A stretch of 64,000 nt of DNA from CAYFWF01 sp964346815 (GTDB lineage Bacteria > Acidobacteriota > Aminicenantia > Aminicenantales > Aminicenantaceae). The notes under the pieces are model-generated. The model did no database searches, was not told the DNA's origin, and was given only the letters and a program-made list of their open reading frames with translations. Positions 26,299-34,352 of this stretch are shown one piece after another. Within the stretch, counting starts at the first letter, position 1. Each line of letters starts with the position of its first letter. The position numbers and the translations under genes were made by a program. Where the stretch lies: positions 1-64,000 of the forward strand of contig CAYFWF010000055.1 in the NCBI GenBank assembly GCA_964346815.1, written 5' to 3'.

Positions 26299-27004
26299 GC
26301 TGGCCTCCTGTTCTTTCTTCCCTTTCGATTTTTCCATCTCTGAGGAAGATGATCCTCTGCGCCTGCTGTGCAATCTCCTTATCGTGGGTAACGATGATAA
26401 TTGTGTTTCCTTGGGAGTAAATTTTATGGAAGAGATTGAGGATCTCTTGTCCTGTTTTCGAATCCAGGTTGCCGGTCGGTTCATCGGCCAAAACTAAAGA
26501 AGGTTCGTTCACTAAAGCTCTAGCGATAGCCACGCGTTGTCTTTCTCCTCCCGAGAGTTCTGAAGGCCTGTGGTCCTTTCGGTGAGACATCTCCACCATC
26601 TCTAAGGCCTTAAGCGTTTTTTCTTCACGTTCTTTTTTATCAGCTCCTTTGTATATGAGAGGAAGCTCGACGTTATGAAATGTGGTGGCTCTCGGCAGGA
26701 GGTTGAATACTTGAAAGACGAATCCGATATCATGGTTTCGGATGTAGGCAAGTTCGTTTTCACTCATGGTGCTCACTAATTTGCCGTTGAGAAGGTAAGT
26801 TCCCTTTGTGGGCGTATCCAAGCACCCGATGAGGTTCATCAATGTGGATTTGCCGGATCCTGAAGGACCCATGATAGCCAAAAACTCATTTTTCTTGACG
26901 GTAAAAGTCACTCCACAAAGGGCTTTGACTTCCTGTTTTCCTAATTGGTAGATTTTCCAAAGGTCTTCCGCATGGATGACAGCGTCGTTCAGGGAACCCA
27001 TCAT
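26285..27004 (-). CDS. ABC transporter ATP-binding protein (MacB/LolD type)
   Basis: A 239-residue ABC ATPase of the MacB/LolD/FtsE group. Walker A is GPSGSGKSTLMN, the Q-loop is in 'IGFVFQVFNLLP', the signature is LSGGERQRVAIARAL, and Walker B is LVLADEPTGNLDSKTG, followed by the switch His in 'IIVTHDKE'. Members power lipoprotein release or tripartite efflux and need an FtsX-fold membrane subunit. The start overlaps the adaptor stop by 4 bp. A second Met one codon in could also start it. No FtsX-type permease is encoded next to it. Confidence 0.93.
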   Translation of the reverse strand: MMGSLNDAVIHAEDLWKIYQLGKQEVKALCGVTFTVKKNEFLAIMGPSGSGKSTLMNLIGCLDTPTKGTYLLNGKLVSTMSENELAYIRNHDIGFVFQVFNLLPRATTFHNVELPLIYKGADKKEREEKTLKALEMVEMSHRKDHRPSELSGGERQRVAIARALVNEPSLVLADEPTGNLDSKTGQEILNLFHKIYSQGNTIIIVTHDKEIAQQAQRIIFLRDGKIEREERTGGQHELH

Positions 27005-28224
27005 TCTTCTTTCTTTTCTTCCACCTTTATCAACATCTCGTCTTTCAGCTGTCGAAGAGCACTGTAGGGACCGACGACTACTTCTTGTCCCTCTTCCAGG
27101 CCCGATGTGATTTCTATCTTCAGATCGCCCATGATTCCTTTTTGAACGGGGGTAAATTTGACTCTGTTTTCCTGAACTAGGTAGACTCCTTCTTCCTGTT
27201 CGGATTCGTTTGCTGGCATCTCTCTTTCTTTTTCTCTCAGTACCAAGGAGGATATCGGGATCGTCAGCACATCGTCTTTTTTTGCGGTGATGATATCAGC
27301 GGATGCAGAGAGACCGGGTTTCAAGTCCGCAGGAGGATCTTCGAGGGTTATCACAACCTTAAAGTCTTTGGATTCTTCAGCAGCGGTCAGTTTCTCCAAG
27401 GCAGAGCTTCCGACTTCTGTGACCGTTCCTTTGATCGATTTATCCGGAAAGGCGTCCACCCTGACCTCTGCGGTATGTCCGACCCTCACGCCGACCACAT
27501 CAGTTTCGTCCACTTCAACTTCGACTTCCATCACCGAGAGATCGGCAATGGTCATCAGGATCGTCCCTGGATTGTTCATGGTGCCGACCAAAGCGATTTC
27601 CCCTTCTTCAACCCGCAGACTGGTGATGACTCCATCGATCGGTGCGTTGTATACGGTTTTTTCCAGATTGTCCAGAGTGCTCTGAAGAGAGGCCTGAGCC
27701 TGTTTTATCTGGAAGAGAATGGCCTCGTATTGGGCCTTGGAGATTTCGTGCTGGGCTCTGGCAGATTCCAGGCTTTCTGTCGAAATGAGCTTGGAGTCAA
27801 AAAGTTTCTGCTGCCGTTCGTAAAAGCTTTTGTCTCTATTCAAGACAGCTTCAGCACGGATAAGATCGGCTTTTAAAGATTGAATTTGAGCTCTGTCTCT
27901 TTCGGCAGCGGCTTCGTACTGTGTCGATTCCAGTTTGAGGAGGAAATCGCCGGACTTCACTCTTTGGCCTTCTTCAACGCCGATCTTGACAATCCGACCT
28001 GGTATATGGGCGGAGATATTGACGTTTTTTTTTGGCTTGACTTCACCTGATGCCGAGACAATGGACTCAAGGTCGTCTCTTTGAACCTTTTCTACCGTGA
28101 CCTTAATGCTTTTTTCTCTTTGAGATCGCAGATTGAAGAAGATGATGATGGCTATCACAGCGATAACAAGGAAAAAAATAAAAAGCCGCTTATGTTTTTG
28201 AAAAAAGCCTCTTTTTTCAGCCAT
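27001..28224 (-). CDS. Periplasmic adaptor (HlyD/MacA-type membrane fusion protein)
   Basis: A 407-residue efflux adaptor. One N-terminal membrane anchor ('LFIFFLVIAVIAIIIFF') is followed by a biotinyl-lipoyl-like half ('GEVKPKKNVNISAHIPGRIV'), a coiled-coil hairpin (about residues 105-175, rich in Glu, Ala, Gln), the second lipoyl half ('YNAPIDGVITSLRVEEGEIA'), a beta-barrel, and a C-terminal membrane-proximal domain. Such proteins link an inner-membrane pump to an outer-membrane TolC channel. The gene is coupled to the ABC ATPase (4-bp overlap). No TolC homologue is in the window. Confidence 0.9.
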   Translation of the reverse strand: MAEKRGFFQKHKRLFIFFLVIAVIAIIIFFNLRSQREKSIKVTVEKVQRDDLESIVSASGEVKPKKNVNISAHIPGRIVKIGVEEGQRVKSGDFLLKLESTQYEAAAERDRAQIQSLKADLIRAEAVLNRDKSFYERQQKLFDSKLISTESLESARAQHEISKAQYEAILFQIKQAQASLQSTLDNLEKTVYNAPIDGVITSLRVEEGEIALVGTMNNPGTILMTIADLSVMEVEVEVDETDVVGVRVGHTAEVRVDAFPDKSIKGTVTEVGSSALEKLTAAEESKDFKVVITLEDPPADLKPGLSASADIITAKKDDVLTIPISSLVLREKEREMPANESEQEEGVYLVQENRVKFTPVQKGIMGDLKIEITSGLEEGQEVVVGPYSALRQLKDEMLIKVEEKKEE

Positions 28225-28271
28225 TTTTGATTCCTATTGGGTTTGTTAATCATATTATACTACGGGTAAAA

Positions 28272-28289
28272 AGGCAAAAAGTTTTGCCT
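28272..28289. promoter_or_regulatory. 18-bp palindrome between divergent genes
   Basis: AGGCAAAA-AG-TTTTGCCT is a perfect inverted repeat of 8 bp arms around a 2-bp centre. It lies 48 bp before the adaptor gene, close to a TATAAT on that strand (28259-28254), in the divergent region facing the inositol monophosphatase. Position and symmetry suggest a dimeric repressor operator. Confidence 0.45.
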
Positions 28290-28447
28290 GTCTTATCCCA
28301 CTCTAAAAATACGGATGAGATCGATAAATTATTTTGTATCCACCGGACTTTTAGGGGGGGTGTCGCTGAAAACACGGCTATGAACAGGCATGCGGCATCT
28401 CTTTTTACCTTGCTCAAACGAGAGGGAGTTGATAATATGGATGGAAC

Positions 28448-29248
28448 ATGAAAATCGAGAACTGCCTCAAAGTGGCCGTTGATGCGGCTCGGGAAGCCGG
28501 CCAAATGCTCAGGGAGAATTTGAACGTGACCCGAGAGATTCGATACAAAGGAGATGTCGATCTTGTCACCAATTTCGATAGACAATCCCAGAAAATGATC
28601 TTCAAACATCTCAGTGCGTATTTTCCCGAACATGATTTTATTGCTGAAGAAGGTCTCGAACATAGAATGGGAGGGAATTTTCGCTGGATATTCGATCCAT
28701 TGGATGGAACAACAAACTATGCCCATAGGTTTCCGGTTTTTACCGTTTCCATTGCTTTGGAATGGAAGGAGCAGGTTGTGGCTGGAGTGGTCTACGATCC
28801 CATGCGGGAGGAGGTGTTTACAGGATTAAGAGGAGAAGGAGCTTCTCTGAACGGGAAACGGATTAAGGTGTCTGATACCGAGGATCTCGATAAAAGCCTG
28901 GTAGCGACGGGATTTCCCTATGATCTGAGGGAGAGCAGAAACAACAATATCGCCCATTTTAATAATTTTTTGTTAAGAGTACAGGCCATCCGGCGGTGCG
29001 GATCAGCAGCCATGGATCTTTGCTACGTGGCCTGTGGGAGGTTTGATGGATTTTGGGAGCTCAAATTGAAACCCTGGGACGTTGCTGCAGCCGCCCTCAT
29101 ATTGGAAGAAGCGGGAGGCCGGATTTCAGATTTTCGGAACGGTGAATTCAACATATACCAACAGGAGACTCTCGGTTCTAACGGTTTGATCCATCAGCAG
29201 ATGGTGAAAGTTCTGGCGCTGGGTGCGAGGCAGAAAGAGGAGAGATGA
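28448..29248 (+). CDS. suhB: Inositol monophosphatase family protein
   Basis: A 266-residue Mg-dependent sugar/inositol phosphatase. Metal ligands are seen in 'HDFIAEEG' (Glu), the family signature WIFDPLDGTTNYAHRFP (D-P-L-D-G-T) and 'KPWDVAAAALILEEAGG' near the C-terminus. SuhB-like enzymes hydrolyse inositol-1-phosphate; in E. coli SuhB also modulates rRNA antitermination. Which activity applies here cannot be told. It overlaps the next gene by 4 bp. The ribosome binding site is weak (GATGGAAC). Confidence 0.9.
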   Translation: MKIENCLKVAVDAAREAGQMLRENLNVTREIRYKGDVDLVTNFDRQSQKMIFKHLSAYFPEHDFIAEEGLEHRMGGNFRWIFDPLDGTTNYAHRFPVFTVSIALEWKEQVVAGVVYDPMREEVFTGLRGEGASLNGKRIKVSDTEDLDKSLVATGFPYDLRESRNNNIAHFNNFLLRVQAIRRCGSAAMDLCYVACGRFDGFWELKLKPWDVAAAALILEEAGGRISDFRNGEFNIYQQETLGSNGLIHQQMVKVLALGARQKEER

Positions 29249-29787
29249 AAACTCAGGAATCAAAGAGAAAAAATCTGGTCTGTTTGGCATTGCTGTATTT
29301 TCTTCTCTTTTCTATAAGTTCCAGCCCCGCGAGGAATCTCGAAACCGAAGCACAGGAAAGGCTTGAAATCTTTGTGATGGGTGATGTGGAATGGACAGAT
29401 ACGGGCTTAAATGTTTTTGAAGGGCAGGAGCTCTATTTCAGGGCGAGGGGGCAGGTTTCTCTTCAAAAAGGCAATCCTGTCACCTACTGTGGGCCGGATG
29501 GGTACAACTATCAATCCACCCAACAGCCCCTTCAGGATAAAAACATCGGAGCCTTGATAGGGAGAGTTTACCTTCTCATTTCAGTAGAAGTCGACGAGGA
29601 GACAGGAGAAGAGGTTCGAAATGAGCTTGAGGAGCTCTTTTACATTGGATCAATCAACAGAATAGTCATGCCCATGAAGGGACGGCTTTTCTTAGGAGTA
29701 AACGAGAATCTTGTTGCAGACAATGAAGGAGCTTACACTGTGGTCATTTATACCGAAATTTCCTCCGCACATCATTCCAATCGCTAG
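29245..29787 (+). CDS. Exported PA-IL-like (LecA-type lectin fold) protein
   Basis: A 180-residue protein with an N-terminal signal peptide (hydrophobic 'LVCLALLYFLLFSISSSPA'). The mature part resembles the PA-IL/LecA galactophilic lectin domain: 'WTDTGLNVFEGQELYFRARG', then a 'CGPDGYN' segment, 'IGALIGRVYLLI', and the C-terminal 'GRLFLGVNENLVADNEG', the Ca- and sugar-binding loop region in LecA. Similar domains in environmental bacteria have no proven sugar ligand. It is translationally coupled to the suhB-like gene and ends 11 bp from the convergent accC. Confidence 0.7.
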   Translation: MKTQESKRKNLVCLALLYFLLFSISSSPARNLETEAQERLEIFVMGDVEWTDTGLNVFEGQELYFRARGQVSLQKGNPVTYCGPDGYNYQSTQQPLQDKNIGALIGRVYLLISVEVDEETGEEVRNELEELFYIGSINRIVMPMKGRLFLGVNENLVADNEGAYTVVIYTEISSAHHSNR

Positions 29788-29798
29788 GTTCCTTTGGT

Positions 29799-31160
29799 CT
29801 AATCCTTACCGGCGAGTTTTTTGCTTTTAGAAAGGAATTTTTCCATAAACTGGATGTTGTATTGTCCCTTAAGAAAGTTCGAGTTCGAAAGAATTCCTAA
29901 CTGGAGAGGAATGTTCGTATTAATGCCGACAATAGTGGTCATCTCCAGGGCTGTTTTCATTTTAATTATGGCTTCGGCTCGATTCGGCGCTTTGACAATA
30001 ATCTTGGCGATCATAGAATCGTACTCCGGAGGAATATTCCAGCCGGTGTAGGCTGCCGAGTCGATTCGCACTCCCATCCCTCCCGGAAAGACAAGGAAGT
30101 CGATCTGACCGGGGGAAGGTAAAAAGGTTTGTGCATCTTCGGCGTTGATGCGGCATTCTATACTGTGTCCGTTGAATTTCTGATCATGAGAGAGCGATAG
30201 CTTTTCTCCGGCGGCAATCTTAATCTGCTCTTTGATCAAATCAATACCATAGATCATTTCTGTTATCGGATGTTCGACCTGGACTCGTGTGTTTGCCTCC
30301 ATAAAATAGAACTTTCGGCTGGCATCCACCAGGAACTCAAAAGTTCCCAGACTCTGGTATCCAATGGAGAGAGCAGCTTCTTCGGCGGCTTTTATGATTT
30401 TTTTTCGAAGTCTTTCATCAATATAAGAAGAAGGGGTCTCCTCCAGAAGTTTTTGATGCTTGCGCTGGATGGAACATTCTCTCTCGGTGAATCCAAGCAT
30501 TTTCCCTTTTTTGTCGCCGATGATTTGAATTTCGATGTGGCGTGCATTATCGAAGTATTTCTCGAGATAAAGCGAAGGATCACCGAAAGCAGCCTTTGCC
30601 TCGTTCTGTGCGATGAAGAATTGTTCTTCCAGTTGGTTTGAGGACCTGACGATCCTCATTCCCTTACCCCCGCCTCCAGCCGCTGCCTTGAGAATGAGTG
30701 GGTAGCCGATGTTTTGAGCAATTTTTTTGGCTTCAGCCACGTCTTCTATGACCGTATCGCTTCCGGGAATAACTGGCAATTTTGCTTTTTTCATGGTTTG
30801 GCGGGCTTTGTTTTTATCCCCCATAAGCCGCATGATAGGGGCTGGAGGACCGATAAATGTGATTCCCGAAGATTCACAGATCTCAGGTAAGCGGGGATTT
30901 TCCGCTAGGAATCCGTAGCCGGGATGAATGGCATCAGCCTTCGTGATTTCTGCTGCACTTATGATATTCGGAATATTCAGATAGCTTTCTGATGCTTTTC
31001 CTGGTCCGACACACACTTTTTCATCAGCGAGTATTGTGTGGAGAGAGTTTCTGTCTGATTCGGAATAAACAGCTACGGTTTTTAGGCCGAGTTCTTTTGC
31101 CGAACGGATAATGCGCAGCGCAATTTCACTTCGATTGGCTATCAAAATTTTTGAAAACAT
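29799..31160 (-). CDS. accC: Biotin carboxylase
   Basis: The ATP-grasp subunit that carboxylates biotin on BCCP with bicarbonate and ATP, feeding malonyl-CoA or related carboxylations. The 453-residue protein begins 'MFSKILIANRSEIALRIIRS', and has the ATP-binding Gly-rich loop 'KAAAGGGGKGMRIV', 'RHIEIQIIGD', 'ERECSIQRKHQKLLEE' and the catalytic 'NTRVQVEHPITEM'. It directly follows accB with a 6-bp gap. No carboxyltransferase genes are in the window. Confidence 0.96.
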   Translation of the reverse strand: MFSKILIANRSEIALRIIRSAKELGLKTVAVYSESDRNSLHTILADEKVCVGPGKASESYLNIPNIISAAEITKADAIHPGYGFLAENPRLPEICESSGITFIGPPAPIMRLMGDKNKARQTMKKAKLPVIPGSDTVIEDVAEAKKIAQNIGYPLILKAAAGGGGKGMRIVRSSNQLEEQFFIAQNEAKAAFGDPSLYLEKYFDNARHIEIQIIGDKKGKMLGFTERECSIQRKHQKLLEETPSSYIDERLRKKIIKAAEEAALSIGYQSLGTFEFLVDASRKFYFMEANTRVQVEHPITEMIYGIDLIKEQIKIAAGEKLSLSHDQKFNGHSIECRINAEDAQTFLPSPGQIDFLVFPGGMGVRIDSAAYTGWNIPPEYDSMIAKIIVKAPNRAEAIIKMKTALEMTTIVGINTNIPLQLGILSNSNFLKGQYNIQFMEKFLSKSKKLAGKD

Positions 31161-31166
31161 TGGAGC

Positions 31167-31634
31167 CTATTCGAGAGGTTTGATCGAGAAGAGTTTTTTT
31201 CCATACTCCACGGGCTTGCCATTCTCAACATAGACATCTTCCAAAACACCATCTACGTCGGATTCAATTTCATTCATGAGCTTCATGGCTTCGATAATAC
31301 AGAGCGTTTGGTTTTTATTGACTGTTTCTCCGATCTCGACAAAAGGTGGAGAAGAGGGATCAGGAGCGCGATAGAATGTTCCGACCATGGGTGATGTGAT
31401 GAAATGAAGGCTGTTTTTGCCATCATTGGAGGAAGGTTCAGTAGGTGCGGGAGTGACTTCGGCCTCAGGACTGGATCCAGGAGCAGGAGGAAGTTCCGAG
31501 GCAGTCGATCGCGGCTGGCTGCGGGTGATCTTTATTTTGAATCCCTCTATTTCCAGCTCAAACTCGGAGAGGTTTTTTTCCTCCAGTATCTCTATGATCC
31601 TCATGATTTCTTTGTAATCAATCTTGGATGTCAT
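31167..31634 (-). CDS. accB: Biotin carboxyl carrier protein
   Basis: BCCP carries biotin between biotin carboxylase and a carboxyltransferase. The 155-residue protein has an N-terminal helix-rich region, a flexible Ala/Pro-rich linker (about residues 45-75) and a C-terminal biotinyl domain with the biotin lysine in IIEAMKLMNEI. The start is the ATG at 31634, with GAGGTG seven bases upstream; the frame remains open to a TTG at 31649. It is co-transcribed with accC. Confidence 0.95.
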   Translation of the reverse strand: MTSKIDYKEIMRIIEILEEKNLSEFELEIEGFKIKITRSQPRSTASELPPAPGSSPEAEVTPAPTEPSSNDGKNSLHFITSPMVGTFYRAPDPSSPPFVEIGETVNKNQTLCIIEAMKLMNEIESDVDGVLEDVYVENGKPVEYGKKLFSIKPLE

Positions 31635-31823
31635 GGCTTTACACCTCAAAAGGTCTTAGAGAAAAATTAGTAATACCATAATCACAAAGGGGAAAAAAGT
31701 CAAGAGACTCATGTGTGCCTCCTTATTTCCGTGACTAAGAAATAAAGAAGGAATCACGGAAATCAGGATGCTCCCGGGACCCATCCAGGTCCCTTCTGAA
31801 GCATAATGATTTTTGCCTTCGAG

Positions 31824-31853
31824 TTGACTTCAGTGGAACGTTTCGCTTAGCAT
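31824..31853 (+). promoter_or_regulatory. Possible promoter of ffh
   Basis: TTGACT (31824-31829), 18 bp, TAGCAT (31848-31853), about 30 bp before the ffh start. The -10 matches only 4 of 6 positions, so this is a moderate candidate. Confidence 0.4.
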
Positions 31854-31882
31854 GAATAGGCACGTATTGAAACGAGAAAAAA

Positions 31883-33208
31883 ATGCTTGAACAGTTGTCG
31901 ACACGTTTGCAAAAAGTCATGAAGTTCCTCCGTGGCGAGGGGAAAATCACAGAGCGGAATATGGCCGAGGCTTTAAAAATGTTAAGGATGGCTCTTCTGG
32001 AGGCTGATGTCAATTATATGGTTGTGAAAGATTTAGAGGGGAGGATCAAAGAAAGAGCTTTGGATCAGAAAGTGCTTGACAGCCTGACTCCTGCCCAACA
32101 GGTCATCAAGATTGTCCGTGATGAGCTGACATCAATTCTTGGACAAGAAGCAAAAAGACTGAGATTTGAATCCCCGCCACCGTCCATCTTCATGCTTGTA
32201 GGGCTCCAGGGATCGGGAAAAACAACGACTTGTGGAAAACTGGCCAAGTGGGTGCTTAGCCTCAACAAGAATCCCCTTCTGGTCTCGTTTGACCTTAAAC
32301 GCCATGCTGCTCAGGAGCAATTGAAGATGATAACGAAGATGCTGAAACTTCCATTTTATGAAATGACCAAAGAACAGATGGCTTCCCCTCGGAACGCTCT
32401 CAAAGAAATCCTCAAGCATACCAGAAATCAGAGCTATGACCCTTTGATTGTGGATACCGCTGGAAGGCTGCATGTGGACGAGGAATTGATGGAGGAGTTG
32501 CGGATGGTACGGGACATTCTTGACCCCACCGAGGTCATCTATGTGGGAGATTCGATGACGGGTCAGGATGCTGTAAAGAGTGCCCAGTTCTTTGAAGAAA
32601 GAATCGGCTTGACCTCAATCATATTGACCAAACTCGATGGGGATGCCCGTGGTGGAGCGGCCCTCTCTATAGTGTCCGTTACGAAGAAACCCATCAAATT
32701 TGTCGGGATAGGAGAAAAGTTTGGCAAGTTGGAAGTGTTTCATCCCGACCGTATGGCATCTCGAATACTCGGGATGGGAGACGTGCTCACCCTGATCGAG
32801 AAGGCAGAGAATCAAGCCGATATGAAAGAGGCCGAAGAATTTGCCCGCAAGCTCCGCAAGCATGAATTTACACTGGAGGATTTTAAGAAACAGCTCATCC
32901 AGCTCCGAAAGATGGGATCGTTATCGCAATTTCTTCACATGTTGCCTACAGGGGGGATGTTTAAAAATGTCACGAATATGAAAATAGATGATAAAAAAAT
33001 GGTTTATTTCGAGGCGATTATCAATTCTATGACAGTGAAAGAACGTGAAAATCCAAAAATGATTGGCGGAAGCCGTCGCTCACGAATAGCAAGAGGGAGC
33101 GGCAGGCCAGTCTCTGAAGTCAATCAACTGCTCAAGCAATTTTTTGAGATGAAAAAGATGATGAAAAAGCCTCAATTTCAGAAGCTTCTTTCCAACTTCC
33201 CGAAATAA
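31883..33208 (+). CDS. ffh: Signal recognition particle protein Ffh (SRP54)
   Basis: Ffh binds 4.5S RNA and signal peptides of nascent membrane proteins and directs them to FtsY. The 441-residue protein has the N domain (1-90), the GTPase domain with G1 GLQGSGKTT (107-115), the insertion-box region 'DLKRHAAQEQL' (matching D-x-x-R-x-A-A-x-E-Q-L), G3 'VDTAGRLHVD' and G4 'TKLDGDARGG', then the Met-rich M domain with the RNA-binding helix 'SRRSRIARGSG'. It heads the ffh-rpsP-khpA-rimM-trmD-rplS block, though 123 bp and a promoter separate it from rpsP. Confidence 0.97.
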   Translation: MLEQLSTRLQKVMKFLRGEGKITERNMAEALKMLRMALLEADVNYMVVKDLEGRIKERALDQKVLDSLTPAQQVIKIVRDELTSILGQEAKRLRFESPPPSIFMLVGLQGSGKTTTCGKLAKWVLSLNKNPLLVSFDLKRHAAQEQLKMITKMLKLPFYEMTKEQMASPRNALKEILKHTRNQSYDPLIVDTAGRLHVDEELMEELRMVRDILDPTEVIYVGDSMTGQDAVKSAQFFEERIGLTSIILTKLDGDARGGAALSIVSVTKKPIKFVGIGEKFGKLEVFHPDRMASRILGMGDVLTLIEKAENQADMKEAEEFARKLRKHEFTLEDFKKQLIQLRKMGSLSQFLHMLPTGGMFKNVTNMKIDDKKMVYFEAIINSMTVKERENPKMIGGSRRSRIARGSGRPVSEVNQLLKQFFEMKKMMKKPQFQKLLSNFPK

Positions 33209-33258
33209 TTATGTTTGAGCATCTCCTCTGGGAAATGCTTCCCCATCCTCTTTTTAAG

Positions 33259-33288
33259 TTGACTTATGGCCTGAATTTCTGCTAATAT
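33259..33288 (+). promoter_or_regulatory. Probable promoter of the rpsP operon
   Basis: TTGACT (33259-33264), 18 bp, TAATAT (33283-33288), about 45 bp before rpsP in the gap after ffh. Confidence 0.45.
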
Positions 33289-33331
33289 TTGTGCTTATCT
33301 AAAAATACGCATAAAAAAAAGAGCGCAGGAA

Positions 33332-33595
33332 ATGAATGTCATCAGACTGACCCGGGTCGGAGCGAAAAAAAATCCTTTTTATAGAATTATTGTGACCGAT
33401 TCGAGAAAACCCAGAGAAAGCAGGGCAAAAGAAATCATAGGTTATTATGATCCCTTGAAAGAACCTCCAGAAATCATGGTCGATTTGGAGCGGGCCAATC
33501 ACTGGTTAGGAAGAGGAGCTCAAGCTTCCAACACAGTTCGATCTCTATTAGATAAAGTTTCCGAGTCAAAGAAACAACCCAAAAACAAACCTTAA
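33332..33595 (+). CDS. rpsP: 30S ribosomal protein S16
   Basis: An 87-residue S16 protein with the family opening 'VIRLTRVGAKKNPFYRIIV', 'DSRKPRESRAKEIIGYYDPL' and a C-terminal region of normal length. S16 helps 30S assembly. GCAGGA lies just before the ATG. The position between ffh and a KH-domain gene, followed by rimM and trmD, is the conserved bacterial order. Confidence 0.97.
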   Translation: MNVIRLTRVGAKKNPFYRIIVTDSRKPRESRAKEIIGYYDPLKEPPEIMVDLERANHWLGRGAQASNTVRSLLDKVSESKKQPKNKP

Positions 33596-33606
33596 AGGAG
33601 GTCACA

Positions 33607-33843
33607 GTGAAAGAACTCGTTGAATTGATTGCTAAATCCTTAGTTGACAATCCGGACAAGGTGCAGGTTTCCCAGCTCGAAGGGGAGCAAACCACCATCT
33701 TGGAACTCAAAGTTGCTCCGGAAGATTTGGGAAAGGTCATCGGAAAGCAAGGACGAACCGCAAGAGCCATCAGGGTTATTCTTGGGGCGGCTGGAATGAA
33801 GTTGAAAAGGAGATTCAATCTAGAGATTATTGAAAAGGGATAA
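33607..33843 (+). CDS. khpA: KH-domain RNA-binding protein KhpA
   Basis: A 78-residue single type II KH-domain protein. The G-x-x-G RNA-binding loop is in 'VIGKQGRTARAIRVIL'. KhpA is a small RNA chaperone that in Gram-positives pairs with KhpB and affects cell division; it is found between rpsP and rimM in many phyla. The start is a GTG after AAAGGAGGTCACA, a strong ribosome binding site. Confidence 0.95.
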   Translation: MKELVELIAKSLVDNPDKVQVSQLEGEQTTILELKVAPEDLGKVIGKQGRTARAIRVILGAAGMKLKRRFNLEIIEKG

Positions 33844-33844
33844 G

Positions 33845-34352
33845 TTGGTTAGTGTAGGCAAAGTCATAAGAAGCCAGGGAAAAAAGGGGGAGCTTAGAGT
33901 CAGGCTATACGTCGGACATTTTCCGGAACCTTTTTTTTTCAAGGGTCTTTCTTAAAAAGAGAGGAATTCTACAGGAACTAGAGGTCGAGTCTTATCGGCC
34001 TTTCAGGGAACACTGCATAATCAAGTTAAAGGGTATCCGTAGCCTTGACCGAGCGCGGGAATTTACTGGAAAAGAGATATGGCTTCCTAAAGAAGACCTC
34101 CAGGTATTGGAGCAAGGTCAATATTATTTTTACCAGCTCATCGGCTGTGCAGTTATCACGAAAGGCGGTCATCCGATTGGATCGGTCAGAGATGTATTCA
34201 TCATAAAGAACAATGATCTTTTGGTGGTTGAAAAGGGGGAAGAAGAGATATATATCCCATTTACTGAATCCATCTGTGTGGAAGTAAGTCTGGAGAACAA
34301 AGAGATTATTGTCGATCCCCCTAAAGGGCTTTTAGAGTTGAATGAGATTTGA
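33845..34352 (+). pseudogene. rimM: 16S rRNA processing protein RimM, frame broken at a T9 run
   Basis: RimM assists 30S head assembly by binding S19. The N-terminal part reads from a TTG at 33845 ('VGKVIRSQGKKGELRVRLYV'), one base after the khpA stop, and is preceded by AAAAGGG. It hits a TAA soon after nine T at 33931-33939. The rest of the protein continues in the next frame ('KGIRSLDRAREFTGKEIWLP', then the PRC-barrel part 'PIGSVRDVFIIKNNDLLVVE') to 34352. Removing one T restores a single full-length frame. An assembly or sequencing indel, polymerase slippage, or true mutation are all possible; the gene is otherwise undamaged. It overlaps trmD by 11 bp. Confidence 0.85.

Noticed and set aside
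31775..31792. GGGACC/GGTCCC hairpin between accB and ffh as a terminator
   Set aside because: A 6-bp stem is possible but no T run follows on either strand and its position does not suit either gene clearly.
31883..33208. Unusual insertion-box sequence in Ffh (DLKRHAAQEQL)
   Set aside because: On inspection it keeps the conserved D-x-x-R-x-A-A-x-E-Q-L pattern, so the GTPase is ordinary.
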